Assembly: GCF_009733865.1 (NCBI RefSeq)
Contig: NZ_WOFB01000018.1
Location: 83,967 to 147,966 of the forward strand
Source of the DNA: Oceanobacillus salinisoli
Lineage (GTDB): Bacteria; Bacillota; Bacilli; Bacillales; Amphibacillaceae
DNA length: 64,000 bases
Direction of reading: 5' to 3'
Made by a program: the position numbers and the translations under genes. Below are positions 1 through 8,451 of the stretch, one piece after another; within the stretch, counting starts at the first letter, position 1; each line of letters starts with the position of its first letter. The notes below the pieces were generated by a model. That model had not been told where the DNA came from and did not search any database. It was given only the letters and a program-made list of their open reading frames with translations.

Positions 1-1425
1 GATGAAAGTCAAATTGAAAAAATAATAACGGATAATCGAATTATTCATTTAGAATATGACAAGGTTTTAGAGACAAAGTCCTCACAAATAATGGAATGGG
101 GTAATCAAACTGTTCTGGTTCCACAATCCTTATCCAGTAATTTTACCGGTAAAAATGTAAAGGTTGCAGTTATTGATTCAGGGATTTCCGAACATGAAGA
201 TCTCACCATAGAAAATGGAGTATCGATGGTGGATTATACGGACAGCTATGCGGATGATAATGGACATGGCACCTATGTTGCAGGGATTATTGGTGCAAAA
301 AATAATAACATCGGGATTGTTGGGGTTGCTACGGATAGCAAGCTTTATGCCGTAAAGGTACTCGATTCAAATGGGGAAGGGTACTTGTCCGATGTGATGG
401 CGGGGGTTGATTGGGCAATCCAGAATGAAATGGATATAATTAATTTAAGTTTAGGAGGGGGCAAATCCTCTCCTTTACTAGAATCAATGATTAATAAAGC
501 GGTCAATCAAAACATTTTAGTCGTTGCAGCAGCAGGAAATGACGGGACGGCAACAGGTGGTGAAAACAATGTCAGCTATCCAGCTCGCTACGAATATGTG
601 ATTGCGGTAGGTGCCATTAATCAAAATAGGCAAAGAGCGACCTTTTCTTCAACAGGTGAAGCAGTGGAATTAGCAGCCCCAGGAGAAAATATACTAAGCA
701 CAGACAATAATGGTTCCTATAATCGGGTGAAGGGGACCAGTTTTGCGACTCCATTTGTTTCCGGTGTTGCGGCACTTATGAAAGAAATTGAACCAAATCT
801 TACGGCTGCACAGCTGAGAAATAAATTACAGAAGGAAAGTACCGACTTAGGAACTGCTGGAAGGGATCCGTGGTATGGATTCGGTTTGGTTCAAGCCCCG
901 TATTATTTCCGGGATATTTATGGACATTGGGCGCGAGAAAGCATTTTAACTGCTTATGAAAAAAGATGGATGGTCGGTTCCTACCAAAATTTTTATCCGT
1001 CAAGGCCCTTAACCAGGGCAGAGGGAGCTGCTATTTTTGTACGAGTACTTGAACTAAAATCAGAACGAAAGACGAATTCATTTATCGATGTTCCCCAAAA
1101 ACATTGGGCCGTTCAAAATATTAATACTGCTGCAGATAACGGCATTATGGTTGGAACCTCCCGTGATAGATTTTCGCCGGGAGCTTACTTGACTCGAGAG
1201 CAGATGGTCGTAGTACTTTATCGAGTGCTTGGAAAGCCAGAAGTGGATGAGTTAAGAAATCCATTCACGGATGTAACCCTCACAGACTGGTCGTATAAAT
1301 CCATTGTGACTTTGAAAGAATTGGGGATTGTAGCAGAAGCTTCAACGTTTGGTCCGAAAAGGCCAATTTCCAGAGGGGAAATGGCGGCATTTCTCAAAAG
1401 AATATCCCCTTATTTAGGCGAGTAA
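1..1425 (+). CDS. S8 (subtilisin) serine peptidase with three C-terminal SLH domains, 5'-partial
   Basis: Secreted or surface-anchored subtilase. The frame is open from base 1, so the gene starts before the window and the ATG at 91 is internal. Counting from that ATG, the catalytic triad is D29 (VAVIDSG), H59 (NGHGTYVAG) and S217 (GTSFATP). Three SLH repeats follow from about residue 280: FRDIYGHWA, FIDVPQKHWA and FTDVTLTDWS, each ending in a motif such as LTRAE, LTREQ or ISRGE. SLH domains typically bind pyruvylated secondary cell-wall polymer, so the enzyme should sit on the outer wall. The prodomain and signal peptide are out of view. A 10-bp inverted repeat follows the stop. Confidence 0.93.
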   Translation, partial: DESQIEKIITDNRIIHLEYDKVLETKSSQIMEWGNQTVLVPQSLSSNFTGKNVKVAVIDSGISEHEDLTIENGVSMVDYTDSYADDNGHGTYVAGIIGAKNNNIGIVGVATDSKLYAVKVLDSNGEGYLSDVMAGVDWAIQNEMDIINLSLGGGKSSPLLESMINKAVNQNILVVAAAGNDGTATGGENNVSYPARYEYVIAVGAINQNRQRATFSSTGEAVELAAPGENILSTDNNGSYNRVKGTSFATPFVSGVAALMKEIEPNLTAAQLRNKLQKESTDLGTAGRDPWYGFGLVQAPYYFRDIYGHWARESILTAYEKRWMVGSYQNFYPSRPLTRAEGAAIFVRVLELKSERKTNSFIDVPQKHWAVQNINTAADNGIMVGTSRDRFSPGAYLTREQMVVVLYRVLGKPEVDELRNPFTDVTLTDWSYKSIVTLKELGIVAEASTFGPKRPISRGEMAAFLKRISPYLGE

Positions 1426-1453
1426 ATAAATCTTTTAAAACCTAAGATTTATT
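1425..1453 (+). terminator. hairpin at the end of the protease gene
   Basis: Perfect 10-bp inverted repeat (aataaatctt / aagatttatt) overlapping the protease stop and followed by an A-rich run. The T-tract is poor, so termination is only possible. It lies at the junction where the truncated epimerase fragment begins and may mark a rearrangement point. Confidence 0.4.
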
Positions 1454-1455
1454 AA

Positions 1456-1890
1456 AACAATACCCTAGCGCATGATGATGTGCAAGTCATTTATCCAGTA
1501 CATTTAAATCCAGTTGTGCAAAATACAGCAAATGAAATTCTTGGAAATGATGATCGGATTAAATTAATCGAGCCGCTTGGCGTAGTAGATTTTCATAATT
1601 TTGCATCACGTGCCCACTTGATTTTAACCGATTCAGGTGGTGTTCAAGAGGAGGCACCTTCTCTCGGTGTTCCTGTACTTGTATTGCGTGATACGACAGA
1701 ACGCCCAGAGGGAATCGATGCTGGAACATTAAAACTAGCGGGAACCGATGAAGATACGATTTTTAATCTTGCTAATGAATTATTAAGTGATAAAGAAGCA
1801 CATGATAAAATGGCAAAAGCATCGAATCCGTATGGTGACGGAGAAGCGTTACGTAGAATTGCGGATGCGATTGTCAGCTATTTTAAGTAA
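1456..1890 (+). pseudogene. wecB: UDP-N-acetylglucosamine 2-epimerase, 3' fragment
   Basis: About 140 codons match the C-terminal third of non-hydrolysing UDP-GlcNAc 2-epimerases (MnaA/WecB, usually about 370-380 aa). Visible motifs are VIYPVHLNPVVQ, LILTDSGGVQEEAP and LVLRDTTERPEG, which contribute to the UDP-binding Rossmann domain. A stop at 1453-1455 closes the frame upstream, so the N-terminal ~240 residues are absent. The only nearby start is a GTG with no clear ribosome binding site. Family role: interconversion of UDP-GlcNAc and UDP-ManNAc for wall polymers. The fragment cannot be active alone, so I call it a pseudogene left by deletion or recombination just behind the SLH protease. 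Confidence 0.85.
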
Positions 1891-1906
1891 TAAATTTATA
1901 GAAACT

Positions 1907-1937
1907 GCCCAAGTTATAATGTTGCTTGGGCTTTTTG
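1907..1937 (+). terminator. rho-independent terminator after the epimerase fragment
   Basis: Stem gcccaag / cttgggc with an 11-base loop followed by ttttt. It is probably the original terminator of the once-complete epimerase gene. Confidence 0.8.
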
Positions 1938-2036
1938 TCTAGAAAGAGAAACTGTTGTTGATTTTTCTGTGTTTTCTAGTATAATTTTTCCTATGTTAGG
2001 AAAGTAACAAAATATCCATTATGAGGTGACTCACCT

Positions 2037-2189
2037 TTGAGTGAATTCGACCAATTACCGAAATCTGTTAAAAAGACAATAAGGTATATTAAGCAGGATG
2101 CACCGGAAGAGAAGCTGATAATATTAAAAAAAGTATTGGATCAGGCTTTTCAATTACGGACAAGTAGTAAGGATAACAAGTATTATTAA
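2037..2189 (+). CDS. small hypothetical protein, 50 aa
   Basis: TTG-initiated ORF with a gaggtg ribosome binding site at 2022-2027. The protein starts LSEFDQLPKSVKKTIRY and is charged and largely helical in character (KKTIRYIKQDAPEEK), with no membrane segment or cysteine. The next small ORF follows 50 bp downstream in the same direction and ends in a terminator, suggesting a two-gene transcript. I do not recognise a family. A sensible codon pattern and the RBS argue that it is real, but no homologue search could be done. Confidence 0.55.
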   Translation: MSEFDQLPKSVKKTIRYIKQDAPEEKLIILKKVLDQAFQLRTSSKDNKYY

Positions 2190-2239
2190 AAAATTGGGCC
2201 ATAGTCATAGAGTAAGTATAGTATGCAGGGAGGATTACA

Positions 2240-2380
2240 ATGGGGGAACAAGAACAGTATAAATTATTGTTAAAGAAAGTAATAGACGATACAGAAGAAA
2301 ACAAAATTCAAACAGCAGAGCAATTAATTCAAAAACTAATTATAGAATTATCCAATACGTCTAAACATGCGACAGTATAA
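2240..2380 (+). CDS. small hypothetical protein, 46 aa
   Basis: ATG ORF with a gggagg ribosome binding site six bases upstream of the start. The sequence is hydrophilic and probably one long helix (MGEQEQYKLLLKKVIDD, then EENKIQTAEQLIQKLI). It is followed directly by a terminator. Function is unknown. It is the second gene of an apparent bicistronic unit of tiny cytosolic proteins. Confidence 0.6.
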   Translation: MGEQEQYKLLLKKVIDDTEENKIQTAEQLIQKLIIELSNTSKHATV

Positions 2381-2381
2381 A

Positions 2382-2410
2382 ACCTCTCCTTATAAAGGAG
2401 GTTTTTTTGT
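2382..2410 (+). terminator. terminator after the small ORF pair
   Basis: Stem aacctc-tcctt / aagga-ggtt with a 2-base bulge, followed by ttttttt. Confidence 0.75.
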
Positions 2411-2417
2411 TTATCGA

Positions 2418-2499
2418 GCGAGCGCCAAATCAAATCGCGTGGCACTCATCCAAAACCAAGCGAGCCCCAAATCAAATCGCGCGGCATCCACCCAAAATC
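2418..2499. repeat. two tandem ~40-bp repeats, period 42
   Basis: Two imperfect direct copies (2418-2457 and 2460-2499) sharing gcgag-c-ccaaatcaaatcgcg and a c-rich tail ending in atccaaaa. GC-rich on an AT-rich background, in the gap before the EPS operon. The rest of 2411-2604 shows no ORF. Confidence 0.6.
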
Positions 2500-2603
2500 G
2501 CCACACCCCAACAAATTTAAACACTCCCCACTCTTCCTAACCCATTTCCAACAAAATCTACCAATAAATTTTTGTAAATTTTCCCTACTAATCTTTTAAG
2601 TTA

Positions 2604-2612
2604 TGATATAAT
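2604..2612 (+). promoter_or_regulatory. extended -10 promoter for the EPS operon
   Basis: tgatataat carries a TGn extension plus a perfect TATAAT about 70 bp before the first EPS gene. No good -35 lies 17 bp upstream. It is the only strong promoter-like match in the gap, but it is not proven. Confidence 0.5.
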
Positions 2613-2684
2613 CTTTTTTGTAACCTTAAATTAGGTCATATTTCACATAAAGTATGTAATTAATATATACATGGAGGTACATGC

Positions 2685-3452
2685 ATGGAAGAAACGATAT
2701 CCCTCAAGGAGATCTTTGAGGTCATCAAGAAGCGAATAATTATGATTATAGGATTAACGCTGGGGGCTGCTATTATTGCGGCGGTAATTAGTTATTTGGT
2801 TTTAACGCCGGAGTATGAGAATAGTTCGCAGTTTTTGGTGAATCAGAGTAATCCGAATCCGGAGCAGCAGTTGACGCAGACGGAATTGCGGACAAATGTG
2901 GAGCTTATTAATACTTATAATATCATTATTAAGAGTCCGAGAATTCTAGATTTAGTTATAGAAGAAATGAATTTGAATATGACGAGCGGGCAGCTTGCTG
3001 AGAAAATTCAGGTATCCAGTGCGGAGAATTCCCAAGTGGTGACTGTAACAGTAAGGGATGAGAATCCGGCGCTTGCAACGGAATTGGCAAATACGACGGT
3101 AGAAGTGTTCCAAGAGGAAATTCCTGAATTGATGAATGTGGATAATGTTAATATCTTATCTGAAGCTGAGCTTGCTTCCAATCCGGTACCAGTAGCGCCG
3201 AATCCACTTTTGAATATTGCAATAGCGATTGTAGTAGGTCTGATGGCTGGTGTGGGGATTGCTTTCTTACTGGAGTATTTGGATAATACGATTAAATCGG
3301 AAAGCGATATTGAGAAACAGCTAGAGGTACCATTATTAGGTGTGATTACTTTTGTAACCGATGGGGAGCTTAGACAAACAGAAGCGACACAGGGGAAAGC
3401 AAAACGAAGCAGAAGGGGTGGATTAGATGGTGCGCCGAAAAAAACAATCTAA
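2685..3452 (+). CDS. ywqC: Wzz/CpsC-type chain-length determinant and tyrosine-kinase modulator
   Basis: 255-aa membrane protein that controls polysaccharide chain length and activates the cytosolic BY-kinase encoded next. The Wzz fold is recognisable: a short cytosolic helix (LKEIFEVIKKR), TM1 at about residues 18-38, an extracytoplasmic coil, a proline-rich patch (NPVPVAPNP) and TM2 at about 175-197, then a basic cytosolic tail. The start is supported by tggaggt eight bases upstream. The last 26 bp overlap the kinase start, implying translational coupling. First gene of the EPS operon behind the extended -10 promoter. YwqC/EpsA paralogues cannot be separated by eye. Confidence 0.9.
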   Translation: MEETISLKEIFEVIKKRIIMIIGLTLGAAIIAAVISYLVLTPEYENSSQFLVNQSNPNPEQQLTQTELRTNVELINTYNIIIKSPRILDLVIEEMNLNMTSGQLAEKIQVSSAENSQVVTVTVRDENPALATELANTTVEVFQEEIPELMNVDNVNILSEAELASNPVPVAPNPLLNIAIAIVVGLMAGVGIAFLLEYLDNTIKSESDIEKQLEVPLLGVITFVTDGELRQTEATQGKAKRSRRGGLDGAPKKTI

Positions 3453-4125
3453 TATAAACAATAAAATGCGGCATTTAATCACCAAATTAAACCCGCGCTC
3501 GGTTGTTTCTGAGCAGTATCGTACGATTCGAACAAATTTGCAATTTTCTTCTGTTGATGAAGAACTGCAAACCATTATGGTGACCTCATCAGGGCCATCT
3601 GAAGGAAAATCGATGACGACTGCGAACTTAGCCATTGTATATGCGCAACAAGGGAAAAAGGTGTTGCTCGTAGATGGAGATTTACGTAAACCAACTGTTC
3701 ATTACACGTTTCGTTTAGATAACCTAAGGGGAATGAGTAATGTGCTTTTCGGTGAATCTTCCTTAACGGACACCGTTGTGCCAACAGATGTAGAAAATTT
3801 GGATGTGATTTCGTGTGGACCGATTCCGCCGAATCCTTCTGAACTTTTGGCTTCAAAGAAAATGCTACAGATGGTTGAAGAGGCTCGCCAGGCTTATGAC
3901 ATTATTTTATTTGATACACCACCCGTATTAGCAGTAACAGATGCGCAAATTTTGTCGAATATATGTGATGGTGCGATTCTTGTCGTGCGCAGTAAGCAGA
4001 CGGAAATAGAGGCGGCACAAAAGTCGATTGAAGCGTTACGTTCGGTAAATGCGAAAATTCTAGGTACCGTATTGAACGGTAAGGATCGAAAAGAAGCAAA
4101 TTATTACTACTATTATGGAAACTAA
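3427..4125 (+). CDS. ywqD: CpsD/CapB family tyrosine-protein kinase (BY-kinase)
   Basis: 232-aa cytosolic autokinase. Walker A is SGPSEGKSMTTAN (residues ~55-67), Walker A' is VLLVDGDLRKP and Walker B is ILFDTPPVL. The C-terminal tyrosine cluster NYYYYYGN is the autophosphorylation site and the substrate of the PHP phosphatase downstream. Known role: cycling phosphorylation of this cluster, together with the Wzz-like partner, sets polymer length and export, and the family also modifies UDP-sugar enzymes. Its start lies inside the upstream gene, with gggtgg as ribosome binding site. Confidence 0.95.
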   Translation: MVRRKKQSNINNKMRHLITKLNPRSVVSEQYRTIRTNLQFSSVDEELQTIMVTSSGPSEGKSMTTANLAIVYAQQGKKVLLVDGDLRKPTVHYTFRLDNLRGMSNVLFGESSLTDTVVPTDVENLDVISCGPIPPNPSELLASKKMLQMVEEARQAYDIILFDTPPVLAVTDAQILSNICDGAILVVRSKQTEIEAAQKSIEALRSVNAKILGTVLNGKDRKEANYYYYYGN

Positions 4126-4133
4126 AAAAGAAG

Positions 4134-4166
4134 AGGCCCTAAATTCCTGTGATTTAGGGCCTTTTT
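4134..4166 (+). terminator. strong terminator-like hairpin inside the EPS operon
   Basis: Perfect 11-bp stem (aggccctaaat / atttagggcct) followed by ttttt, between the kinase and phosphatase genes. It may attenuate or separate the first two genes from the rest. Confidence 0.85.
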
Positions 4167-4196
4167 GACACTATATAAAAAGGTGAGTTGTGAACA

Positions 4197-4964
4197 ATGA
4201 TTGATATTCATTCCCATATTTTACCAGGAATCGATGATGGTGCCAAAACGATGGAAGACTCGATTTCCATGGCAAAAGCAGCTGTGGATCAGGGGATTCG
4301 CACGATAATCGCTACCCCACATCATCGTAATGGCAAGTATGAAAATTACAAATTAGATATTTTGCGGCAAACAGAAGAGTTGAATGCCAGTTTAGTGGAG
4401 CATGATATCCCGCTTACGGTACTTCCTGGGCAGGAAACAAGGCTTCACGGTGATATGATAGATGAATTAAACCATGAGCTTTCGTTAACACTAACAAATA
4501 ATACCAATTACCTGTTTGTGGAGCTCCCTTCAGGACATGTACCAAGGTATGCCAAGCAGATGTTGTTTGAATTACAACTTGAGGGATATCAGCCGATTAT
4601 CGTTCATCCGGAGCGCAATAAAGAAATCATCGAACATCCATCCTTGCTTTATCAATTTACGGAAAAGGGTGTATTGACTCAGGTGACGGCAGCAAGTGTC
4701 ATTGGGAAGTTTGGGAAAAATATTCAAAAATTCTCCCATCAATTGATAGAGTCGAATCAGGTACACTTTATAGCTTCGGACGCTCATAATACGACAACTA
4801 GAGGTTTTTGTATGGTTGAAGCTTACGAGGAGATTGAAAAGCAGCATGGTATGGAAGTAAGGTATATGTTTATGGAAAATACAGAGCTGTTGATACAAGG
4901 TGATTCGGTAAACCGTTTTGAACCGGTGCCAATCAAGAAGAAAAAATTCCTAGGATTATTTTAG
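4197..4964 (+). CDS. ywqE: CpsB/YwqE manganese-dependent tyrosine-protein phosphatase (PHP family)
   Basis: 255-aa PHP-fold phosphatase that dephosphorylates the BY-kinase tyrosine cluster. Metal-binding motifs: DIHSHILPGIDDGA (residues 3-16), ATPHH (~40), the QE pair in LPGQET, IVHPERN and IASDAHN. The length matches the family (~250 aa). It ends in a lysine-rich tail (PIKKKKFLGLF). It lies just after the intra-operon terminator with aggtgag as ribosome binding site, so its level may be uncoupled from the kinase. Confidence 0.93.
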   Translation: MIDIHSHILPGIDDGAKTMEDSISMAKAAVDQGIRTIIATPHHRNGKYENYKLDILRQTEELNASLVEHDIPLTVLPGQETRLHGDMIDELNHELSLTLTNNTNYLFVELPSGHVPRYAKQMLFELQLEGYQPIIVHPERNKEIIEHPSLLYQFTEKGVLTQVTAASVIGKFGKNIQKFSHQLIESNQVHFIASDAHNTTTRGFCMVEAYEEIEKQHGMEVRYMFMENTELLIQGDSVNRFEPVPIKKKKFLGLF

Positions 4965-5024
4965 ATACCTCACGAAGGACATCTCTATTAAAGATATGTA
5001 TGAATCAGGAGGTAACGCAGAAAT

Positions 5025-5630
5025 ATGATTGATGTTGTCGTAGTAGAGAATCGTCAGTTATTTTTGGACGGGACGATTGCGCTACTGGAGAAGGAAGATG
5101 ATATACAAGTTGTTGGTAAAGCGATGAATTATGAACAGGCTGTCCAACAAATTCAAGAAAAACATGTTGATGTCGTGGTCGTTGATACGGATATGCCTGT
5201 CGATGATGGCTTTAAAACGATTACTTTTATAAAAAAGAACTTTCCCCATATGAAAATTCTTGTCCTAACAGCTGTTATGTATGAAGAGCAAGTACTAAGA
5301 GCGTTATGTAATGGGGTGGATGGCTATTTAATAAGCAGTCAGTTTGCTGGGAAATTAGCCCCAAGGATTCGTGAAATTATTTTTGGTGAGACGTTTTTTT
5401 CTGGTGATGTTGCCAGGCGTTTGGAAATGCATGGTTATCAATTGACGAAACGGGAAATTGATATTGCCTATCTGTTGCTGCAAAAATATACGAATCAGCA
5501 AATTTCCAATAAACTATATATTAGTTAAGGAACGGTAAAAAATTATATTAGTGAGATTTATAATAAGCTAAAAATACGAAGTCGCCCTGATGCTATGAAA
5601 CACCTAAGAGAAATTATGGAAAAAATGTAA
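5025..5630 (+). pseudogene. NarL/LuxR-type response regulator interrupted by one nonsense codon
   Basis: Receiver plus HTH protein of 201 codons in one frame, broken by TAA at 5526-5528. Translation before it ends ..SNKLYIS and continues in frame as GTVKNYISEIYNKLKIRS to a natural stop at 5628-5630. LuxR HTHs usually have SEGTVKN here, so GAA to TAA is the simplest change. The break removes the recognition helix, so the 167-aa product should not bind DNA normally. The receiver keeps an Asp (VVVDTDMPVDDG), but the acidic pocket is VVEN rather than DD and the usual Lys after GY is Ser (GYLISS). No kinase gene is nearby. A ggaggt ribosome binding site supports the start. Confidence 0.85.
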
Positions 5631-5757
5631 GAAATATTACAAAAAGGTTACATAATATGACTTATTTTACCCCAAGTCACTATGAACCATTACTAATTTT
5701 TTTATACTATATGAAAGTAAACTATAAAAAGATATAAGTAGATGGGGCTATAGGGGT

Positions 5758-6447
5758 ATGACTAGTATAATTTATGTGTGTAATGAATATTCCTTGGAAG
5801 AAGATTTGAACGAATTGTTTGATCAGGAAGCTGATATGAGATTACTCGCATCAATCTGTTTTAAGGGAGATATGTTAACGATTATTGCGGGTTTAAGACC
5901 GGATGTAATCATGATGGATATAGATGAGCTATCCCTTCAGGAAACTTCAGAGGCATTGGCAAACCTTCGAATGATTTTGGAGAGGGTGTCTATTATTCTT
6001 CTTTCGTCAACGAAGTACAACATGACTCAGTTACTGAAATTTGGAATGGATTATTTACTTGTGAAAGGGCGGGAATTAAACGATGAATTAGTTGATACGA
6101 TTCGACTGCTAGAATCAAAACAGATCGCCTTAACGAGTGAAGACACAACGGAATTTATTGAAAAGCTTTTGGCTGAAGGCTCTATGAATTATGACCTTTT
6201 CTATCAATCGTTATTGTCCAAGCAATTTACAAGGCGTGAAATTGATGTTGCCTACTATGTGAAAAAGGGACTGAAAAATGGGGAGATAGGAGAAATCTTA
6301 CAGTTATCCACTGGTACGATAAAGATCCACGTAAGTAAAATTTATAAGAAACTTAACATGAATGGCCGGCAAAATGTGATAAACTATTTAAATAAATTGA
6401 TGTCGGGAGATTTATTGTTAAACCCACAATCACAGCTACATAACTAA
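5758..6447 (+). CDS. atypical LuxR-type response regulator of the EPS locus
   Basis: 229-aa protein with a degenerate receiver (residues ~1-120: no acidic pair at the start, which reads IIYVCNE; possible phosphoacceptor in MMDID; Lys kept in LLVKG) and a C-terminal HTH (FTRREIDVAYYVKKG, LSTGTIKIHVSKIYKKL). It is a paralogue of the broken regulator immediately upstream, sharing the REID start of its HTH. No histidine kinase is linked, so it may work without phosphorylation. By position it likely controls the EPS genes. The promoter before the next gene, with a TTGTTA/TAACAA repeat, is a candidate target. The ribosome binding site (ggggtatg) is weak. Confidence 0.85.
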   Translation: MTSIIYVCNEYSLEEDLNELFDQEADMRLLASICFKGDMLTIIAGLRPDVIMMDIDELSLQETSEALANLRMILERVSIILLSSTKYNMTQLLKFGMDYLLVKGRELNDELVDTIRLLESKQIALTSEDTTEFIEKLLAEGSMNYDLFYQSLLSKQFTRREIDVAYYVKKGLKNGEIGEILQLSTGTIKIHVSKIYKKLNMNGRQNVINYLNKLMSGDLLLNPQSQLHN

Positions 6448-6488
6448 ACTATTTTTTTAAAAATTATATAGTGCAAAAGGACGATATT

Positions 6489-6517
6489 TTGTTATGTGAT
6501 TGTAACAATAGGATAAT
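6489..6517 (+). promoter_or_regulatory. sigma-A-like promoter before the CapD-type gene
   Basis: ttgtta - 17 bp - gataat. The -35 and spacer form an imperfect inverted repeat (ttgtta..taacaa), a plausible operator for the adjacent LuxR-type regulator. Confidence 0.5.
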
Positions 6518-6586
6518 AGAATCGTTTATTTGGAAAATAAGCAATTCAAACATTTATGTAAAAATAAAATGGAAGGAATGTGGCTT

Positions 6587-8413
6587 ATGTCTTACCGGAA
6601 AAGAGTTGCATTACTAATCGTACTGGACTCATTAATTGTAAGTACAGCAATATTTATCGCCTCGTGGATTGTGTATCCAACAATAGAAGTTGTTACTATG
6701 GCTCCTGTTGTTATTAGCGCGATTGCACTTTTACTTTTTCATCATATTTTTGCTTTATACTATAAGCTGTACAACAAAGTGTGGTCCTATGCCAGTGTTG
6801 GAGAATTAAAAGCGATTGTTAAGGCAGTGACACTTACGGTTGCAGCGACAGCGGTTGTGCAATTTCTATTTAATGACTTCTCGATTTATCGCCGTGCTTT
6901 AATTGTAACCTGGCTGCTTCATATCATCTTAATCGGTGGTTCCCGCTTTATGTGGCGGGTTTTCCGAGATCGTTATATCAAAGCGGCTTCCAATCGCAAG
7001 CGTACGTTAATTGTTGGCGCTGGTGCAGCAGGTGCGATGATCGCCCGTCAGTTGCAAAATGAACATGGCAATGCTGAGTTATCTCCGGTTGCTTTTGTGG
7101 ACGATGATGACAATAAGCAGAAAATGCAATTATACAATCTTCCGGTAGAAGGTACGGTCAAGGATATTCCCGATGTTGTGAAAAAGTATCGGATTGAACA
7201 TATCGTGATTGCGATTCCTTCCCTAAGAAATGGGGAGCTGACTAAAATTGTCGAGGAATGCAATAAGACGAATGCCCAGGTGAAGATGATTCCGAAAATC
7301 GAGGACTTAATGACTGGAAGGGTGAATGTACAGCATTTAAAAAATGTTGAAGTGGAAGATTTACTTGGTCGTGAGCCTGTTAAATTGGATATCCATGCGA
7401 TTAGTGAATATGTAACTGGAAGCACCGTCATGGTTACGGGAGCAGGTGGTTCGATTGGTTCTGAGATTTGCCGGCAATTGATGAAATTTGCACCTTCGAA
7501 AATTCTCTTGGTTGGTCATGGAGAATACAGCATTTATAATATTGATATGGAATTAAAAGGGAAATACAAGGATGCAAATATGGAAATAGTTCCGATTATC
7601 GGGGATGTACAGGACCGGGAGCGGATCTTTGATATCGTAGAAGAACATAAGCCAAGAATTATTTATCATGCTGCTGCACATAAACATGTTCCTCTCATGG
7701 AATACAATCCCCATGAAGCTGTGAAAAACAATGTGATTGGTACGAGAAATGTCGCAGAAGCTGCCGATTCGTTTTGTGTACAAACCTTCGTTATGGTATC
7801 GACGGATAAAGCCGTCAACCCGACGAATGTCATGGGTGCAACCAAACGTCTGGCAGAGATGGTGGTCCAGGATATGGCACAGCGCAGCAAGACGAAATTT
7901 GTTGCGGTACGATTCGGAAATGTGCTTGGCAGCCGTGGCAGTGTGATACCATTGTTTAAAAAGCAAATTGAAAATGGTGGGCCAGTTACGGTTACTCATC
8001 CAGACATGACACGTTATTTTATGACAATTCCAGAAGCGTCACGCCTTGTGATTCAGGCAGGGACCCTTGCAAAAGGTGGGGAAATCTTTGTGTTGGATAT
8101 GGGTGAGCCGGTGAAAATTGTCGATTTAGCAAGAAACCTTATTAAACTATCGGGGTATACGGAAGAAGAGATTCCGATTGCCTTCTCGGGTATTCGTCCT
8201 GGGGAGAAAATGTTTGAGGAAATCCTTAATGAAGATGAGGTTCTGCCCGGAGAGGTATATGAGAAGATTTATGTTGGACGAACTGTGGCCGTTGATTCTA
8301 CGATGATTATGGAATTGATTGGTAAACTAGATTCGTATGATAAGGTCGGATTGAAGGAAGCACTAATGAATATTGTATACAAAGAGCGGGAAGAGCTTTT
8401 GCTTAAGGCGTAG
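6587..8413 (+). CDS. capD: CapD/EpsC-type membrane nucleotide-sugar 4,6-dehydratase
   Basis: 608-aa enzyme with four N-terminal TM helices (residues ~8-125), a CoA-binding-like Rossmann domain (GAGAAG at ~144) and a catalytic SDR domain ([10 protein letters not shown] at ~284). The SDR site is [17 protein letters not shown], with Met where SDRs have Tyr, as in this family. Family role: UDP-GlcNAc to the 4-keto-6-deoxy sugar, feeding the aminotransferase at 10180. I chose ATG 6587 over the TTG at 6530 because ggaagga lies nine bases upstream and [15 protein letters not shown] begins directly with TM1. Confidence 0.92.
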   Translation: MSYRKRVALLIVLDSLIVSTAIFIASWIVYPTIEVVTMAPVVISAIALLLFHHIFALYYKLYNKVWSYASVGELKAIVKAVTLTVAATAVVQFLFNDFSIYRRALIVTWLLHIILIGGSRFMWRVFRDRYIKAASNRKRTLIVGAGAAGAMIARQLQNEHGNAELSPVAFVDDDDNKQKMQLYNLPVEGTVKDIPDVVKKYRIEHIVIAIPSLRNGELTKIVEECNKTNAQVKMIPKIEDLMTGRVNVQHLKNVEVEDLLGREPVKLDIHAISEYVTGSTVMVTGAGGSIGSEICRQLMKFAPSKILLVGHGEYSIYNIDMELKGKYKDANMEIVPIIGDVQDRERIFDIVEEHKPRIIYHAAAHKHVPLMEYNPHEAVKNNVIGTRNVAEAADSFCVQTFVMVSTDKAVNPTNVMGATKRLAEMVVQDMAQRSKTKFVAVRFGNVLGSRGSVIPLFKKQIENGGPVTVTHPDMTRYFMTIPEASRLVIQAGTLAKGGEIFVLDMGEPVKIVDLARNLIKLSGYTEEEIPIAFSGIRPGEKMFEEILNEDEVLPGEVYEKIYVGRTVAVDSTMIMELIGKLDSYDKVGLKEALMNIVYKEREELLLKA

Positions 8414-8451
8414 TTGATCTTTTTGTTGTTTTAAAAATGGGGGTATACGTG

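Noticed and set aside
7553..7999. 148-residue open frame on the minus strand within the CapD-type gene
   Set aside because: Opposite-strand shadow of a strongly conserved SDR domain; no ribosome binding site and no family pattern.
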